From Polynucleobacter sp. MWH-Braz-FAM2G (GTDB lineage: Bacteria > Pseudomonadota > Gammaproteobacteria > Burkholderiales > Burkholderiaceae): a stretch of 64,000 nucleotides of DNA. Below the pieces are notes generated by a model, which saw only the letters and a list, made by a program, of their open reading frames with translations, did not search any database and was not told the DNA's origin. The stretch lies in NCBI RefSeq assembly GCF_018687635.1, contig NZ_CP061300.1:744001-808000 (forward strand), read 5' to 3'. The position numbers were made by a program, and so were the translations under genes. The number at the start of each line of letters is the position of its first letter. Position 1 is the first letter of the stretch. Below are positions 63,564 to 64,000 of the stretch, piece by piece.

Positions 63564-64000
63564 ATGTCAAAAATTACCGCTCTATTTAAAGAGTTAAAAG
63601 CCTCTGGTAAAAAAGGATTGATTCCTTTTATTACCGCAGGGGATCCAGATCCAAAACTGACAGTTGAATTGATGCATGCATTGGTGCGTGGTGGTTCTAG
63701 CGTAATCGAATTGGGCGTGCCATTTTCTGATCCGATGGCAGATGGTCCTGTGATTCAACGATCCTCTGAGCGCGCCTTAACTCAGGGTGTGACCTTGCAT
63801 GGCTGTTTAGAGATGGTTAAGGAGTTTCGTAAAAAAGATGCTCATACTCCAGTTGTTCTAATGGGATACGCAAATCCCGTTGAGCAAATGGGGGCAGAGC
63901 GATTTGCTACGGAGGCGAAAGCTGCTGGTGTTGATGGTGTTTTGGTGGTTGACTATCCCCCAGAGGAGTGTGTGGATTTTGCAGCTCGTATGCGTGTTGC
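63564..64000 (+). CDS. trpA: Tryptophan synthase alpha chain (partial, runs off the window)
   Basis: Cleaves indole-3-glycerol phosphate to indole, which passes to TrpB. The visible 145 codons start with [21 protein letters not shown] (in part) and show FITAGDPDP, the catalytic Glu in [20 protein letters not shown] with the second catalytic Asp in the same motif, [14 protein letters not shown] and [17 protein letters not shown] 63564 is the only suitable start. No stop is reached before 64000; roughly half of the expected 265 residues is present. Confidence 0.96.
   Translation, partial: MSKITALFKELKASGKKGLIPFITAGDPDPKLTVELMHALVRGGSSVIELGVPFSDPMADGPVIQRSSERALTQGVTLHGCLEMVKEFRKKDAHTPVVLMGYANPVEQMGAERFATEAKAAGVDGVLVVDYPPEECVDFAARMRV

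Noticed and set aside
1..64000. CRISPR arrays, insertion sequences, prophage genes, rRNA and tRNA genes
   Set aside because: I found no spaced short repeats, no transposase or integrase frames and no recognisable tRNA or rRNA segment. All larger frames fit chromosomal housekeeping families.

Overview
The window is a continuous stretch of chromosomal housekeeping DNA from a betaproteobacterium. The gene families and their order (folD, a PAS kinase/LuxR regulator pair and aceE-aceF-lpdA; mdh, a GntR regulator, sdhCDABE and gltA; leuC, an entericidin-like lipoprotein, leuDB, asd, fimV, truA and trpFBA), together with DUF2863, DUF3429 and phasin genes, are those of Burkholderiales. The moderate AT-richness, very short intergenic gaps and compact gene set point to Polynucleobacter or a close relative. 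This assignment rests on remembered synteny, not on a database search. I see no rRNA, tRNA, insertion sequence, prophage or CRISPR array.

Layout. 1-4.1 kb: the tail of a probable pentameric ligand-gated channel, tal and rpiA (divergent pentose-phosphate genes), yggX and argA. 4.1-12.8 kb: hrpA, then a run of envelope-related genes (beta-propeller protein, polysaccharide deacetylase-like protein, fatty acid hydroxylase, EI24 membrane protein) and a CinA-type gene. 12.8-17.8 kb: the nitrogen-control unit glnA-ntrB-ntrC followed by an exonuclease III gene. 17.8-24.1 kb, minus strand: prlC, folD and a two-component system. 24.3-30.4 kb: the pyruvate dehydrogenase operon. 30.5-33.3 kb: phasin, an EamA transporter and a PBP7-like protein. 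33.3-45.1 kb: a long minus-strand run (IclR regulator, pyrD, bpt-aat, Nudix, pabB/C fusion, cyclophilin, DsbA-like isomerase, rarA, DUF3429, 3-hydroxybutyryl-CoA dehydrogenase, GST, aminotransferase). 45.2-47.2 kb: yaaA and DUF2863. 47.3-54.7 kb: mdh, GntR regulator, succinate dehydrogenase and citrate synthase. 54.7-64 kb: leucine, aspartate-family and tryptophan biosynthesis with fimV and truA; trpA runs off the end.

The genes themselves are mostly well-known families, so the most interesting signals are regulatory. (1) glnA is preceded by two NtrC-type boxes 52 bp apart and a -24/-12-like element, yet the NtrC encoded two genes downstream has GAFPGA instead of GAFTGA and a Gly in place of the Walker B Asp, which suggests an activator that no longer works through sigma-54 in the usual way. 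(2) A near-perfect intrinsic terminator lies inside the first 20 codons of ntrB, which starts at TTG. (3) A 16-bp perfect inverted repeat overlaps the phasin promoter, and a closely related sequence lies upstream of sdhC. (4) A 14-bp palindrome sits between the back-to-back mdh and gntR promoters. (5) The two lipoyl domains of AceF are encoded by almost identical 200-bp repeats.
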